Shown: piece by piece, positions 18,112 through 27,341 of the stretch
Position numbering within the stretch: the stretch's first letter is position 1
How the letters are laid out: every line of letters starts with the position of its first letter
Assembly (NCBI GenBank): GCA_023419315.1
Contig: JAEZYE010000061.1
Coordinates: forward strand, 1 to 64,000
Reading direction: 5' to 3'
Source of the DNA: Pseudomonadota bacterium
GTDB lineage: Bacteria > Pseudomonadota > Gammaproteobacteria > Xanthomonadales > Xanthomonadaceae
Length of the DNA stretch: 64,000 bases
Translations under genes and position numbers: made by a program
Notes under the pieces: generated by a model
The model's database searches: none
Told to the model about the DNA's origin: nothing
What the model saw: the letters and a program-made list of their open reading frames with translations, nothing else

Positions 18112-21100
18112 GCGCCGCGCTCCGGGCGGGCGAACACACGCAGCGCCAGACGGATGAACTCGTCCGAATGCAGCGGCGACAACGCGGTGTCGGGACGGAA
18201 CGCCAGTTGCAGCCACGCGTCACCGGCTTCGCCGAAGCCCAGACGATCGTCGAAGGTCCGCAGCGCGGCCGACCACGCGGCGGCGGCGTCCTTCTTCTCG
18301 CGCAGCGTTTCGACGTAGCACCACGCAGCATCGACGGCGAATGGCAAAGGCCGTGCCTGGCCCTCGCGCCACATCGACAGCAGATCGTCCAGCCGCGCGC
18401 GCGCCTCCTCGCAGGTGAGCGAAGGGAGTTCACGCTGCTGCAGGCCGTCCTTCCGGTCGAAATGGAAGACGCGTGTCTGCACATCCGGTCCACGCAACGC
18501 CGACCAGGCCACGTGTTCGATCCACGCAGGCAACAGATGCTTGCCCTTCGGCGAACCGGCCAGCACATGCGCGCGCCGCGTGCCGTGCACCTGCGAAAGC
18601 TGGATCGCCAAGCGCCCTTGCGGGAGATCGATCGCGTCGTCGACCCGTTCGGATGCCGCATCGGCCAACCAGTCCATGCGCGCGTCCCGCAACGGCTGCG
18701 CGATGTCACGCGCGGCGGACGCCGCCAGCTCGCCTTCCACGCCGGGCGGCAGCAGTCCTCGCGCGCGCAATTGCCGGGTGTCGCGCTCGTCTCCCAGCAG
18801 TTCGCTGATCAACCGGTGCCGATGCAGTGCATCTTCGCCGAGCGGCTCGCGGTCGCCTTCGCGTACATCCTGCCGGCGCGGGAGATTCAGGCCCATCACA
18901 TCGCGCAGGAATGCGCGCGCCGGATTGCGCAGGAACTGGATGAGTTCCTGCAGGCTGGGCAATGTGTCCGGCATCGGCGCCGTGCGCGGCGCATCGACGA
19001 ATGCCGCCACCGGTCGCAATGCGGTATCGCGAGGTGGCTGCCGCCACGCTCCGGCATACGAGAAACGGCGCGCATCCCCGGCGCCGAACGCCTGTGCGGA
19101 GAACGGTTGCAACGGATGCTCGATCACCAGTCGCCTGCGCGCATCGCCTTCCGGCAGATAGCGCTGCGCCGTGTCCATCAGTTCGGCCACGACCGGCGAT
19201 GGCTCGCGCAGGCTGCCATCGCGCGCATCGCGACCGCCATAGCTGACGTAGAACCGATCACTGGCCGCGGTCAGCAGTTGCAGGAACAGGAAGCGGTCAT
19301 CCTCGCGTACCGAACGATCGCCCAGCCGGCGGCGGCCCTGGCGGATGTCGTCGATCAGGCGGTTGATGTCGCCGCCCGGTTCACGGCGCGGGAATGCATC
19401 CGCGTCCATGCCCAGCAGGCAAATCACGCGGAACGGCACGGTGCGCAGGGGCACCATGCCGGCGAACGTCACGCCGCCGCCCAGGAACGGCTGGTGCGGC
19501 GAAGGCGCTTCCAGCGTTTCGCGCACGGCCGAGGCCACCACCGACAACGGCAGTGCACCGGCGTCGGCGGCATCACGGGCGAAACCATCGAGCGCCTCCA
19601 GCACGATGCGCCGCGCCTGCGCTTCGCCCTCGTCCTGCGGCACGTCCGGCAACAGGGCGAGGAACTGGCGCGCCAGTTCGTCCTGCCATTCCGCTGCGGT
19701 GTGCTCGCGCCGCATCCAGGCATCGAGATGGCGAAGCCGATCCAGCAGGGCGATCAGGCGATCGAGGCGCTCGGCGTCGGCGCCTTCGAGTTCGGTGCTG
19801 GGCGCGATGCCGGCGATGTCTTCATCGCTCTCGCCGCTGGCGTAACCCATCAGCAGGCGATCCACACCGAAGGCGAAGCTGTGCTCGCGCCAGCGGCCGA
19901 AACCCAGCCGCTCGCGCATTGCTTCGTCATCGCCCCAGCGGATACCGCTGGCAGTCATCCAGTCGTCGAGCCGCTGCAGATCGCTGTCCTGCAGATCCAG
20001 TGCCACCGTCACCGCGGGCACGGCCAGCAGATCGCGCAGTTCGGAAGCCGTACGCCGGGACGCAGGCAGATCCAGCAGCGAAAGGAACAACGCCACCAGC
20101 GGATGCGCCTGCGCCTGCGGCCGGTCGGACAGCGAGAACGGAATGTGGCGCGGATCGTGCGACGGGACGCCGTCGAACACCGCGCGCACGAGCGGCAGGT
20201 AGTCGCCGATGTTCGGCGCGAGCACGGCAACTTCGTCCGGCCGCAGCGGCGGACTGAACTGACCGGGCCCGGCATCGAAGCAGTCGCGCAGGCGGTCGTG
20301 CAACACCTCGACTTCGCGCAGGCGCGAGTGGCATGCGTGCACCTGGAGCGAGGCATCGTGATCACCGAACGTTGCCAGCACCTGCGGCGCGCGGCGTTCG
20401 AGCACATCCGCCTGGATCGCGTGGAGGAGCCCATCACGTTCCGGCGCGACAAAACCCTCCTGTTCGCGCTGCGGTTGCACCAGTTCGTACGAGAACAGCT
20501 GCGCGACGAAATCGCGCCCGGCCGCGCCCCAGGCCTGCAGCAGCGGGTTGTCGAACTGCGATTCGGCGATCGCATCGGGCAATGCTTCCGGACCCTCGCG
20601 GCGCAGGCGCTCGCGCAGGGATTCGACATCGCCCCAGTATTCGGCGCAGGGCGAAGGCCGGTGGAACTCCAGCTGGCAGTGGCGCGCACAGACTGCGAGC
20701 AGGTGCAGCACGTCCGGTGAAACATGGATGGTGCCGAACGCGTGCAGCCGGCGCGGCAGGCCCGGCGGCGCGATGCCGGCGTCAGCGTACAGGCGCAACC
20801 AGTCGCCGATCAGCTGCGAGCGCGAACGCGTGCCGCTGCCCTGGAGTCGACGCCACAGCGTGGCTTGCCAATCCTGCGCATCCGCGCCGGCTTCCCAGCG
20901 TTCCAGCCACGTTCGACGGTAGGCCTGATAGCGATCGAATGCCGAGGCCAGCGACTCGGCGAGACGCCAGCGTGCGAGCGCAGGATCGCCGCCTGCGCGC
21001 TGAAGATGCGCGCGCACGGCGTCAGGAGCTTCATCGTGCGCAAGCTCGGCGAACAACCGCCAGCGCAGGCGATCCTGATCCCAGGGCGAGTTCACCGGCA

Positions 21101-21359
21101 GATCCGGCCACTGCGCGCGCAGCAGGCGCCATACGAACTCGGACGGCGTCGGGAATTCGAGATGCGCCGCCACGCCCAGCCGTCGCGCCAGTTCGCGTTG
21201 CAGCCAACGGCGCAGCGTAGGCTGCGGAATCAGGATGATTTCGGGTTCGAGCGAGTCCGGATCCGCCGGACGCGCGAGCGACAGGCACAGCTGCTCGGCC
21301 AGATGGTCCAGGCGATTGCTCGAATACAGGTGGAAGCCGGCCGCGGCGCGCGTTTGCAT
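18108..21359 (-). CDS. recC: Exodeoxyribonuclease V gamma subunit (RecC)
   Basis: 1083 residues, the family's usual size. RecC holds RecB and RecD together and scans for Chi; its helicase- and nuclease-like domains are catalytically dead. It starts FHLYSSNRLDHLAEQL, a RecC hallmark, and contains PQPTLRRWLQRELARRLG, RVICLLGMDADAFPR and GGRDARDGSLREPSPVV. I chose ATG 21359 because the 58-codon upstream extension has no RecC character. First gene of a tight recC-recB-recD operon read leftwards. Confidence 0.95.
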   Translation of the reverse strand: MQTRAAAGFHLYSSNRLDHLAEQLCLSLARPADPDSLEPEIILIPQPTLRRWLQRELARRLGVAAHLEFPTPSEFVWRLLRAQWPDLPVNSPWDQDRLRWRLFAELAHDEAPDAVRAHLQRAGGDPALARWRLAESLASAFDRYQAYRRTWLERWEAGADAQDWQATLWRRLQGSGTRSRSQLIGDWLRLYADAGIAPPGLPRRLHAFGTIHVSPDVLHLLAVCARHCQLEFHRPSPCAEYWGDVESLRERLRREGPEALPDAIAESQFDNPLLQAWGAAGRDFVAQLFSYELVQPQREQEGFVAPERDGLLHAIQADVLERRAPQVLATFGDHDASLQVHACHSRLREVEVLHDRLRDCFDAGPGQFSPPLRPDEVAVLAPNIGDYLPLVRAVFDGVPSHDPRHIPFSLSDRPQAQAHPLVALFLSLLDLPASRRTASELRDLLAVPAVTVALDLQDSDLQRLDDWMTASGIRWGDDEAMRERLGFGRWREHSFAFGVDRLLMGYASGESDEDIAGIAPSTELEGADAERLDRLIALLDRLRHLDAWMRREHTAAEWQDELARQFLALLPDVPQDEGEAQARRIVLEALDGFARDAADAGALPLSVVASAVRETLEAPSPHQPFLGGGVTFAGMVPLRTVPFRVICLLGMDADAFPRREPGGDINRLIDDIRQGRRRLGDRSVREDDRFLFLQLLTAASDRFYVSYGGRDARDGSLREPSPVVAELMDTAQRYLPEGDARRRLVIEHPLQPFSAQAFGAGDARRFSYAGAWRQPPRDTALRPVAAFVDAPRTAPMPDTLPSLQELIQFLRNPARAFLRDVMGLNLPRRQDVREGDREPLGEDALHRHRLISELLGDERDTRQLRARGLLPPGVEGELAASAARDIAQPLRDARMDWLADAASERVDDAIDLPQGRLAIQLSQVHGTRRAHVLAGSPKGKHLLPAWIEHVAWSALRGPDVQTRVFHFDRKDGLQQRELPSLTCEEARARLDDLLSMWREGQARPLPFAVDAAWCYVETLREKKDAAAAWSAALRTFDDRLGFGEAGDAWLQLAFRPDTALSPLHSDEFIRLALRVFARPERGA

Positions 21360-21528
21360 GCCGGCACATTGTGCCGAAGTCGCGCACGCGCGTGGCGTCC
21401 GCATGCAGCTGTGGCCACGTGGTTCGCCGAACCGCGATCGCCGCACTGTTGCGCCAATCAGTGGCGGCATGTTCGGGACGTCCTTGCAGGCGGGACAGGA
21501 AACCCGTGTCGGCCGCGCGCGCTTCGGG

Positions 21529-21579
21529 CACAATACCTGTACCGAACAGTTCGGTTTTGGTTCAGGCGGAAGGCCTGAA
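21529..21579 (+). promoter_or_regulatory. Two adjacent inverted repeats ahead of mlaF
   Basis: accgaac-a-gttcggt (21541-21555) is a perfect 7-bp palindrome and ttcaggc-ggaag-gcctgaa (21561-21579) is another, both in the leader between recC and mlaF. A -10-like cacaat sits at 21529-21534. They could be an operator, leader hairpins, or a weak terminator; the sequence does not decide. Confidence 0.4.
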
Positions 21580-21619
21580 TCTTCCCCGTTGCTTTTCCGT
21601 TAACTCCCCCCGGATCGCG

Positions 21620-22405
21620 ATGACTCTCGCCGCCCCTGCCGTTCGCCTGACCGATGTCCGCCTCGATCGCGGGCAACGCACGATCCTGAGCGACATTTCG
21701 TTGAGCGTGCCGCGCGGCAGCATCACCGCCGTGCTGGGCCCGAGCGGCAGCGGCAAATCGACGCTGCTCGCCGCATTGACCGGGGAGCTGACGCCGACGC
21801 GCGGCCAGGTCGAAGTGTTCGGGAACGCAGTCCCGACCGGAAGCCGCGAGCTGCTCGAAATGCGCAAGGGCGTGGGCGTGCTGCTGCAGGGCAACGGTCT
21901 GCTGACCGACCTCACGGTGGCCGAGAACGTCGCGCTGCCAATCCGTACGCACACGGCGCTTTCCGACGCGCTGGTCCGCCGGCTGGTCGATTTCAAGTTG
22001 AATGCGGTCGGCCTGCGCGCCGCGGCCGATCTCTATCCACGCGAGCTGTCCGGCGGCATGGCGCGGCGCGTGGCTTTGGCCCGCGCACTGGCGCTGGATC
22101 CGCCGCTGATGATCTACGACGAACCGCTCACCGGTCTGGACCCGATCGCCAGCGGCGTGATCATGAGCCTCATCCAGCGTTTGAACGACACGCTGGGGCT
22201 GACCAGCATCATCGTCACCCACCATGTGCATGAAACCCTGCCGATCGCCGATCACGCGCTGGTGATCGCCAATGGCCGGCTGGTGTTCTCCGGCACGCCG
22301 GGCGAACTCGAAGGCACGCAGGATGCGCTGGTGCGGCAGTTCCTGCGCGGCGAACCCGACGGCCCCATCGCGTTCGACGCGGTCAAGCGCGAGGCGATGG
22401 CGTGA
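21620..22405 (+). CDS. mlaF: Phospholipid transport ATPase MlaF
   Basis: 261 residues. ATP-binding subunit of the Mla system, which moves phospholipids between inner and outer membranes and keeps the outer leaflet free of phospholipid. Walker A GPSGSGKSTLL (about 41-51), Q-loop LLQGNGLLTDLTV, signature LSGGMARRVALARALALDP, Walker B LMIYDEPLTGLDP, and the switch histidine in IIVTHH. It starts at ATG 21620, giving MTLAAPAVRLTDV; an 83-codon open extension upstream is rejected. First gene of mlaFEDCBA. Confidence 0.94.
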   Translation: MTLAAPAVRLTDVRLDRGQRTILSDISLSVPRGSITAVLGPSGSGKSTLLAALTGELTPTRGQVEVFGNAVPTGSRELLEMRKGVGVLLQGNGLLTDLTVAENVALPIRTHTALSDALVRRLVDFKLNAVGLRAAADLYPRELSGGMARRVALARALALDPPLMIYDEPLTGLDPIASGVIMSLIQRLNDTLGLTSIIVTHHVHETLPIADHALVIANGRLVFSGTPGELEGTQDALVRQFLRGEPDGPIAFDAVKREAMA

Positions 22406-22478
22406 TCGACTTGCACCTCCATCGTCCGCTGGCCGCGCGCGCGCGCGGCGTCCTGTCGATCGCCGGGAGCCTTTGCTG

Positions 22479-23231
22479 ATGCCGTTCGTTTCCGCTACCC
22501 GATCGCTGGGCCGCGCCGGCCTGTTCTCGCTGTCGGTACTCCGTGCCTCCGCGCCGACCCGTGACTTCCTCGCCGAGCTGACCCGCGAGATCTACAAGAT
22601 CGGCGGCCGCTCGCTGCCGATCATCGCGGTCGGCGGCGCCTTCGTCGGACTGGTGCTCACCTTGCAGGGCTACCGGACGCTCACCACGTTCGGCGCTTCG
22701 GACGCACTGTCGACGCTGCTCGGACTGTCGCTCTACCGCGAACTTGGGCCGGTGCTGACCGCGTTGCTGTTCATCGGCCGCGCCGGCAGTTCCATCGCCG
22801 CTGAACTGGGCCTGATGCGCGCCACCGATCAGATCAAGGCGCTGGAACTGATGGCGATCGATCCCATCGCCAAGGCGGTCGCGCCGCGCTTCTGGGCCGC
22901 CGTGCTGACGGTGCCGCTGCTCACCGGCTTCTTCTGCAGCCTGGCGATCAGCGCCAGCTATTTCGAAGCCGTGCACGTGCTGGGCCTGGACAACGGCACG
23001 TTCTGGTCGGCGTTGCAGAACAGCGTCGATTTCCGGGACGACTTCGGCGTCGCGTTGCTGAAGTCGGCTGTGTTCGGCGGCACCAGCGCGCTGGTCGCGG
23101 CGTATGTCGGTTATCACGCCGAGCCCACCATCGAAGGCACTTCGGTGGCGACCACGCGTGCGGTGGTCAATGCATCGCTGCTGGTGCTGATGTTCAATTT
23201 CGTTCTTTCCGCCCTGCTTTTCCGGAGTTGA
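22479..23231 (+). CDS. mlaE: Phospholipid transport permease MlaE
   Basis: 250 residues, an integral membrane protein with about five hydrophobic segments. It forms the permease dimer of the Mla ABC transporter. Family-like blocks include GAFVGLVLTLQGYRTL, LGLSLYRELGPVLTALL, AGSSIAAELGLMRATDQIKALELMAIDP and FWSALQNSVDF. The start at 22479 leaves 73 bases after mlaF, and mlaD begins 4 bases after its stop. The upstream open extension runs back into mlaF and is not used. Confidence 0.94.
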   Translation: MPFVSATRSLGRAGLFSLSVLRASAPTRDFLAELTREIYKIGGRSLPIIAVGGAFVGLVLTLQGYRTLTTFGASDALSTLLGLSLYRELGPVLTALLFIGRAGSSIAAELGLMRATDQIKALELMAIDPIAKAVAPRFWAAVLTVPLLTGFFCSLAISASYFEAVHVLGLDNGTFWSALQNSVDFRDDFGVALLKSAVFGGTSALVAAYVGYHAEPTIEGTSVATTRAVVNASLLVLMFNFVLSALLFRS

Positions 23232-23235
23232 TGCC

Positions 23236-23766
23236 ATGGCCGTCCGTGGACCCCGTCTCGAATTCGCCGTCGGCGCCTTTTTGCTGCTGGCCCTGGCCTC
23301 GCTGCTGGTGCTCGCCATCGCATCCACCAACCAGCGCTTCGGCTTCGGCGGCGGCAGCTACGAACTGAAGGCGCGCTTCACCAACCTCGGCCAGCTGCGC
23401 AAGCAGGCGCCGGTGAAGATTGGCGGCGTGGTCATCGGGCAGGTGGCCGACATCCAGCTGGATCCCACCCGGTTCGACTCGGTCGTGACCTTGTCGATCG
23501 ACAGCAAGTTCAAGGATCTGCCTGCCGATACCTCGGCCGGAATCTTCACCAGCGGCCTGCTCGGCGAGAACTACATCGGCCTGTCGCCGGGCGGTGATCC
23601 GGAAGTGCTCAAGGCCGGCGAGGAAATCGCCTTCACCACGCCTGCGGTGGACCTGCTCCAGCTCGCCGGCAAATACATGTTCAGCGGCGGCACGGGCGCG
23701 AGCGCTCCCAATCCGGACGATGCCACCGCCCCGACCGCGCCCACGACGGAAGAAACCCAGCCATGA
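23236..23766 (+). CDS. mlaD: MCE-domain phospholipid-binding protein MlaD
   Basis: 176 residues. One N-terminal membrane anchor (about 9-30, FAVGAFLLLALASLLVLAI) is followed by a single MCE domain (about 38-115: YELKARFTNLGQLRKQAPVKIGGVVIG, then GLLGENYIGLSPGG), as in MlaD, which forms a hexameric ring on the periplasmic side of MlaE. The C-terminal tail is rich in Ala, Pro and Thr. Its stop overlaps the mlaC start by 4 bases. Confidence 0.94.
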   Translation: MAVRGPRLEFAVGAFLLLALASLLVLAIASTNQRFGFGGGSYELKARFTNLGQLRKQAPVKIGGVVIGQVADIQLDPTRFDSVVTLSIDSKFKDLPADTSAGIFTSGLLGENYIGLSPGGDPEVLKAGEEIAFTTPAVDLLQLAGKYMFSGGTGASAPNPDDATAPTAPTTEETQP

Positions 23767-24428
23767 AAATCGTTGCCCGCTCCCTCCCCCTCCTGATCGC
23801 CGCGGCGCTGGCCGTCGCCGCGCCGCTGCCCGCGTTCGCGCAGGCGACCACACCCCAGGCCGCGCCGGCTTCGGCCAGCCAGGTCGTGCTGACCAACAGC
23901 TCGCGCATCATCGACACGCTGCAGAAGCGTCGCACCGAGTTCAAGAGCAATCGCGGCGCGCTGCGCCAGTACGTGTCCGGCGAATTCAACACCCTGTTCG
24001 ATCGCGACTACGCCGCGCGCCTCGTGCTGGGCATCCACGGTCGCGGTGCGGCCGATGCCGACATCAAGGCGTTCGCCGATGCGCTCAGCGACAGCCTGAT
24101 GACGCGTTACGGTTCGGCGCTGCTGGACTTCAACACCCAGCTGAAGGTGCGGGTGAAGGCGGAGTCCGCGCTGCCGGGCGGCCGTGGCGTCAAGGTCGCC
24201 AGCGAAATGCTGCGCCCGGACGGCGAGCCGATTCCGGTCGATTACCTGATGCGCCAGGTCGGTGGCCAGTGGAAAGTGTTCGACGTGATGGTCGAAGGCG
24301 TTTCGTTCGTGCAGACCTTCAAGACCCAGTTCGACGCGCCGCTGCGGCAGAAATCGATCAGCCAGGTCGCCGCGGATCTGCGTGCGGGCCGTCTGCAGAC
24401 CAATGCCGGCAATGGCAGCGCCAAGTAA
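23763..24428 (+). CDS. mlaC: Periplasmic phospholipid-binding protein MlaC
   Basis: 221 residues with a clear signal peptide (cleavage likely after PLPAFA, about residue 28). MlaC shuttles a phospholipid between MlaA in the outer membrane and MlaD in the inner membrane. Family blocks: FNTLFDRDYAARLVLG, LMTRYGSALLDF and WKVFDVMVEGVSFVQTFKTQF. The ATG overlaps the mlaD stop by 4 bases. Confidence 0.92.
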   Translation: MKIVARSLPLLIAAALAVAAPLPAFAQATTPQAAPASASQVVLTNSSRIIDTLQKRRTEFKSNRGALRQYVSGEFNTLFDRDYAARLVLGIHGRGAADADIKAFADALSDSLMTRYGSALLDFNTQLKVRVKAESALPGGRGVKVASEMLRPDGEPIPVDYLMRQVGGQWKVFDVMVEGVSFVQTFKTQFDAPLRQKSISQVAADLRAGRLQTNAGNGSAK

Positions 24429-24711
24429 GGCGGGCGTGGTCCGCGAAGGCGACGCGCTGGTCTTTTCCGGCGCGCTCGACCGCGCGGCCGCGGTCACGCT
24501 GTGGCCGGCGCTGCGCAACGTGTCCGGCGCGCAACGCATCGTCCTGACCAATGTCACTACCGTCGACAGTGCGGGGCTGGCATTGTTGGCCGAACTCGCC
24601 GCGCGCCTGCGTACGGATGGACGGACGCCGCAGTGGGAAGGCCAGCCTCCGGGACTGGCGGATCTCTGCGCGGCCTATCGACTGACGCCGGAACTGGAAT
24701 TCCCGGCCTGA
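24412..24711 (+). CDS. mlaB: STAS-domain protein MlaB
   Basis: 99 residues, a single STAS domain. MlaB binds MlaF and supports transporter assembly and activity. The helix-start region with the conserved serine is TTVDSAGLALLAELA (about 45-59). I placed the start at ATG 24412, inside the end of mlaC; an ATG at 24403 and a GTG at 24382 are alternatives in the same frame. Position between mlaC and mlaA fixes the call. Confidence 0.85.
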   Translation: MAAPSKAGVVREGDALVFSGALDRAAAVTLWPALRNVSGAQRIVLTNVTTVDSAGLALLAELAARLRTDGRTPQWEGQPPGLADLCAAYRLTPELEFPA

Positions 24712-24738
24712 CCCCCACGTGATGTCCAAGGAAACGGG

Positions 24739-25767
24739 ATGAACCTGTTCCGATTCACTGCTGTGCTTCTTTTCGCCGCGCTGGCTTCGGCTTGCGCGTC
24801 GGCCCCCTCATCCGCGCCTGACGTGCCGCAGCCACCCGCGATCGTGGATGGCGCAGCCGCCGCGCCGGTCGAAACGCCGGCCGACGCCGTTGCGGCGAAC
24901 ACGCCGCCGGTCGCCGTGCCAGAGCCCGCGAGCACGACCGCCGAAGCAGACGGCGACGCCACGGCTGCAGAGGACGATTACGCCGCCATCTATGGCAACG
25001 GCAGCACCAGCACGATTGCCGATCCGGCGCTGCCGCAGCCGATTGGCGCTCCCGTCGTGTACGACCCGTGGGAGAAGTTCAACCGCAAGGTGCACCGCTT
25101 CAACAATGCGGTGGATCGCGCAGTGGCCCGCCCGCTTGCACGCGCCTACAGCAACGTCGTGCCACGGCCGGTTCGCCTGGGCGTGAGCAACTTCTTCGAC
25201 AATCTCGGCCAGCCGGTCGCTGCGCTCAACCATCTGCTGCAGGGCCAGCCCAAGCTCGCCGGCCAGGCATTCGCGCGCTTCCTGCTCAATTCGACGGTGG
25301 GCATCGGCGGCATTTTCGATCCGGCCAGCGATGCCAAGCTGCCGCGCCGCTCGGAGGATTTCGGCCAGACGCTCGGCGTATGGGGCTGGAAAAAGTCGCG
25401 CTACGTGGAGTTGCCATTCTTCGGGCCGCGTACCGTGCGCGACACGCTCGGCATGGCCGGCGACGCGCCCATCGGCATCGTCCGCCAGATCGAGAACGAC
25501 AAGGCGCGCATCTTCCTGCAGGGACTGAACCTGGTCGATACCCGCGCGCAGCTGCTGTCGGTGGACAGCCTGCGCGAAGGTGCCGTCGACGACTACACGC
25601 TGGTGCGCGATTCGTGGATGCAGCGTCGCGCCTACATGATCGAGTCGAATTCGAGGAAGACCGAGGACGATGGCTCGCTGCCGGATTACCTCAACGATGA
25701 TGACCCGGATCCCACGATCCCGGTCGATGCGATGCCGATGCCGGACATCCCGACGCCGGGCGGCTGA
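24739..25767 (+). CDS. mlaA: Outer-membrane lipoprotein MlaA (VacJ)
   Basis: 342 residues, longer than E. coli MlaA (251) through an Ala/Pro-rich linker (about 21-90) and a tail. The lipobox ends LASAC (Cys19). The MlaA domain starts at about 102 with YDPWEKFNRKVHRFNN, then VVPRPVRLGVSNFFDNL, LNSTVGIGGIFDPAS, DFGQTLGVWGW and LPFFGPRTVRDTLG. MlaA removes phospholipids from the outer leaflet next to porins. Last gene of the mla run; a terminator follows. Confidence 0.94.
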   Translation: MNLFRFTAVLLFAALASACASAPSSAPDVPQPPAIVDGAAAAPVETPADAVAANTPPVAVPEPASTTAEADGDATAAEDDYAAIYGNGSTSTIADPALPQPIGAPVVYDPWEKFNRKVHRFNNAVDRAVARPLARAYSNVVPRPVRLGVSNFFDNLGQPVAALNHLLQGQPKLAGQAFARFLLNSTVGIGGIFDPASDAKLPRRSEDFGQTLGVWGWKKSRYVELPFFGPRTVRDTLGMAGDAPIGIVRQIENDKARIFLQGLNLVDTRAQLLSVDSLREGAVDDYTLVRDSWMQRRAYMIESNSRKTEDDGSLPDYLNDDDPDPTIPVDAMPMPDIPTPGG

Positions 25768-25795
25768 GCCCGGCGCATCGATATCCCGTCAAACG

Positions 25796-25826
25796 AAACC
25801 CGGATCCGCAAGGCTCCGGGTTTTTT
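25796..25826 (+). terminator. Intrinsic terminator after the mla operon
   Basis: Stem aaacccgga (25796-25804) and tccgggttt (25815-25823), 10-base loop, run of T to 25826. It lies 28 bases after the mlaA stop. Confidence 0.9.
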
Positions 25827-25866
25827 CATGCTGCGAATCGTGTCGCGATTCCGTCCGCCTGGATCG

Positions 25867-27222
25867 TCATTCAGATTCGTCCGCATCCGGCGCCGCGATG
25901 CGCGGCGGCGCGGCGGCATCGCTGGGCAGTGATTCGACATCGCGCAGGCTGCGCTCGATGGCGCGCGTGCGAACGCCGGTCTGATCGATCTGCTTGCTGG
26001 CCTGTTCGAGCTTGTTCTTCACCGAATCCAGCACGTCGCCGAACTTGCCGAACTCCTTCTTGGCGGCGCCGAGGATCTTCCAGACCTCGGCGGAGCGCTG
26101 CTCGATGGCCACCGTGCGGAAGCCGACCTGAAGGCTGGTCAGCAGCGCCAGCAATGTCGTCGGACCGGCCAGCGTGATGCGGTGATCGCGCTGGATGGCT
26201 TCGAACAGGCCGGGCCGGCGCAGGACTTCGGCGTACAGTCCTTCGGTGGGCAGGAACAGGATCGCGAATTCGGTGGTGTGCGGCACCGAGATGTACTTGC
26301 GGATTTCCAGCGCCTGCTTCTTGACTGCGCGCTCCAGCGCGTCGCCGGCCTGGCGCACGCCGTCGGCATCCGCGCGATCCTGCGCATCCAGCAGGCGTTC
26401 GTAGTCTTCGCGCGGAAACTTCGCGTCGATGGGCAGCCAGACCGGACCTTCGCGCGATGAACCCGGAAAGCGCACGGCGAATTCGACGCGCTCGCCGCTG
26501 CCGGGCACGGTGGCGATATTCGCCGCGTACTGATCCGGCGCGAATACCTGTTCGAGCAGGCCGGCCAGCTGCACTTCGCCGAAGACGCCGCGCGTCTTGA
26601 CGTTGGTCAGCACGCGCTGCAACCCGCCGACATCCGCGGCCAGCTTGGTCATGTCGCCGAGGCCCTGATGCACCTGCGCGAGCATGCGCGTGACATTGCC
26701 GAAGCTTTCCGTCAGCCGGGTTTCCAGCGTCGCATGCAGCTTTTCGTCGACGGTCTGGCGCATCTGCTCGAGCCGCGCCGCGTTGTCCGTCTGCAATTCC
26801 TTCAATCGGGCTTCGAGCGTGATGCGCATTTCACCGATGCGCAGTTCATTGCGCTGCGTGAGTTCGTTCAGGCGCTGGCCAAGCACATCGGCGAAGCGCT
26901 GCTGCGATTCGGCCGCGTCCAGACGTCCCTTGCGCGCGTCCTCGCTGAGCGTGTCACGCAGCACATCCAGCCGTTGATCGGTGCGCGTGCCGAGATCGGC
27001 CAGATGGCGGCCGAAGCCTTCGATGCGGGTTTCCTGATGGCGCGACAGCGCTTCGAGCTGGTCGCGCAGTTCGCCGCGGCCTTCGCGCTGCTCGTCCCGC
27101 AACGCGCGCTCCAGCGATTCGGCCACGCGTGATTCCGGTCGCCGCAGCAGCAGGACGAACAGCAGCGCGATCGCCAGGGCGACCAGCACCAGAAGAAGGA
27201 TGAGCAGGGTCTGGGTTTCCAT
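25867..27222 (-). CDS. rmuC: DNA recombination protein RmuC
   Basis: 451 residues. One N-terminal membrane segment (METQTLLILLLVLVALA) is followed by a long charged coiled coil (about 40-200) and the RmuC nuclease-like domain (about 210-420: TRGVFGEVQLAGLLEQVFAPDQY, LPIDAKFPREDYERLL, EFAILFLPTEGLYAEVLRRPG). RmuC limits inversions at short inverted repeats; the biochemical activity is inferred from fold. The ATG at 27222 begins right at the membrane helix; a 15-codon extension upstream is unlikely. It converges on mlaA across the terminator. Confidence 0.93.
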   Translation of the reverse strand: METQTLLILLLVLVALAIALLFVLLLRRPESRVAESLERALRDEQREGRGELRDQLEALSRHQETRIEGFGRHLADLGTRTDQRLDVLRDTLSEDARKGRLDAAESQQRFADVLGQRLNELTQRNELRIGEMRITLEARLKELQTDNAARLEQMRQTVDEKLHATLETRLTESFGNVTRMLAQVHQGLGDMTKLAADVGGLQRVLTNVKTRGVFGEVQLAGLLEQVFAPDQYAANIATVPGSGERVEFAVRFPGSSREGPVWLPIDAKFPREDYERLLDAQDRADADGVRQAGDALERAVKKQALEIRKYISVPHTTEFAILFLPTEGLYAEVLRRPGLFEAIQRDHRITLAGPTTLLALLTSLQVGFRTVAIEQRSAEVWKILGAAKKEFGKFGDVLDSVKNKLEQASKQIDQTGVRTRAIERSLRDVESLPSDAAAPPRIAAPDADESE

Positions 27223-27341
27223 CGCGACAGTGTAGCCGTCGCGGTCCCAATCCCTGAGACGAAGCACAGCGTCATTCGTGAAATGACAAGCTTCCGACGC
27301 GCGCCGACAATGCCCTCGATTCTTCTGCGGAGCGCTGCACC

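Noticed and set aside
16027..20720. Long plus-strand frames of 763 and 850 residues
   Set aside because: They lie antisense to recB and recC. High G+C leaves stop-poor opposite frames; composition is Arg/His/Gln-rich without motifs.
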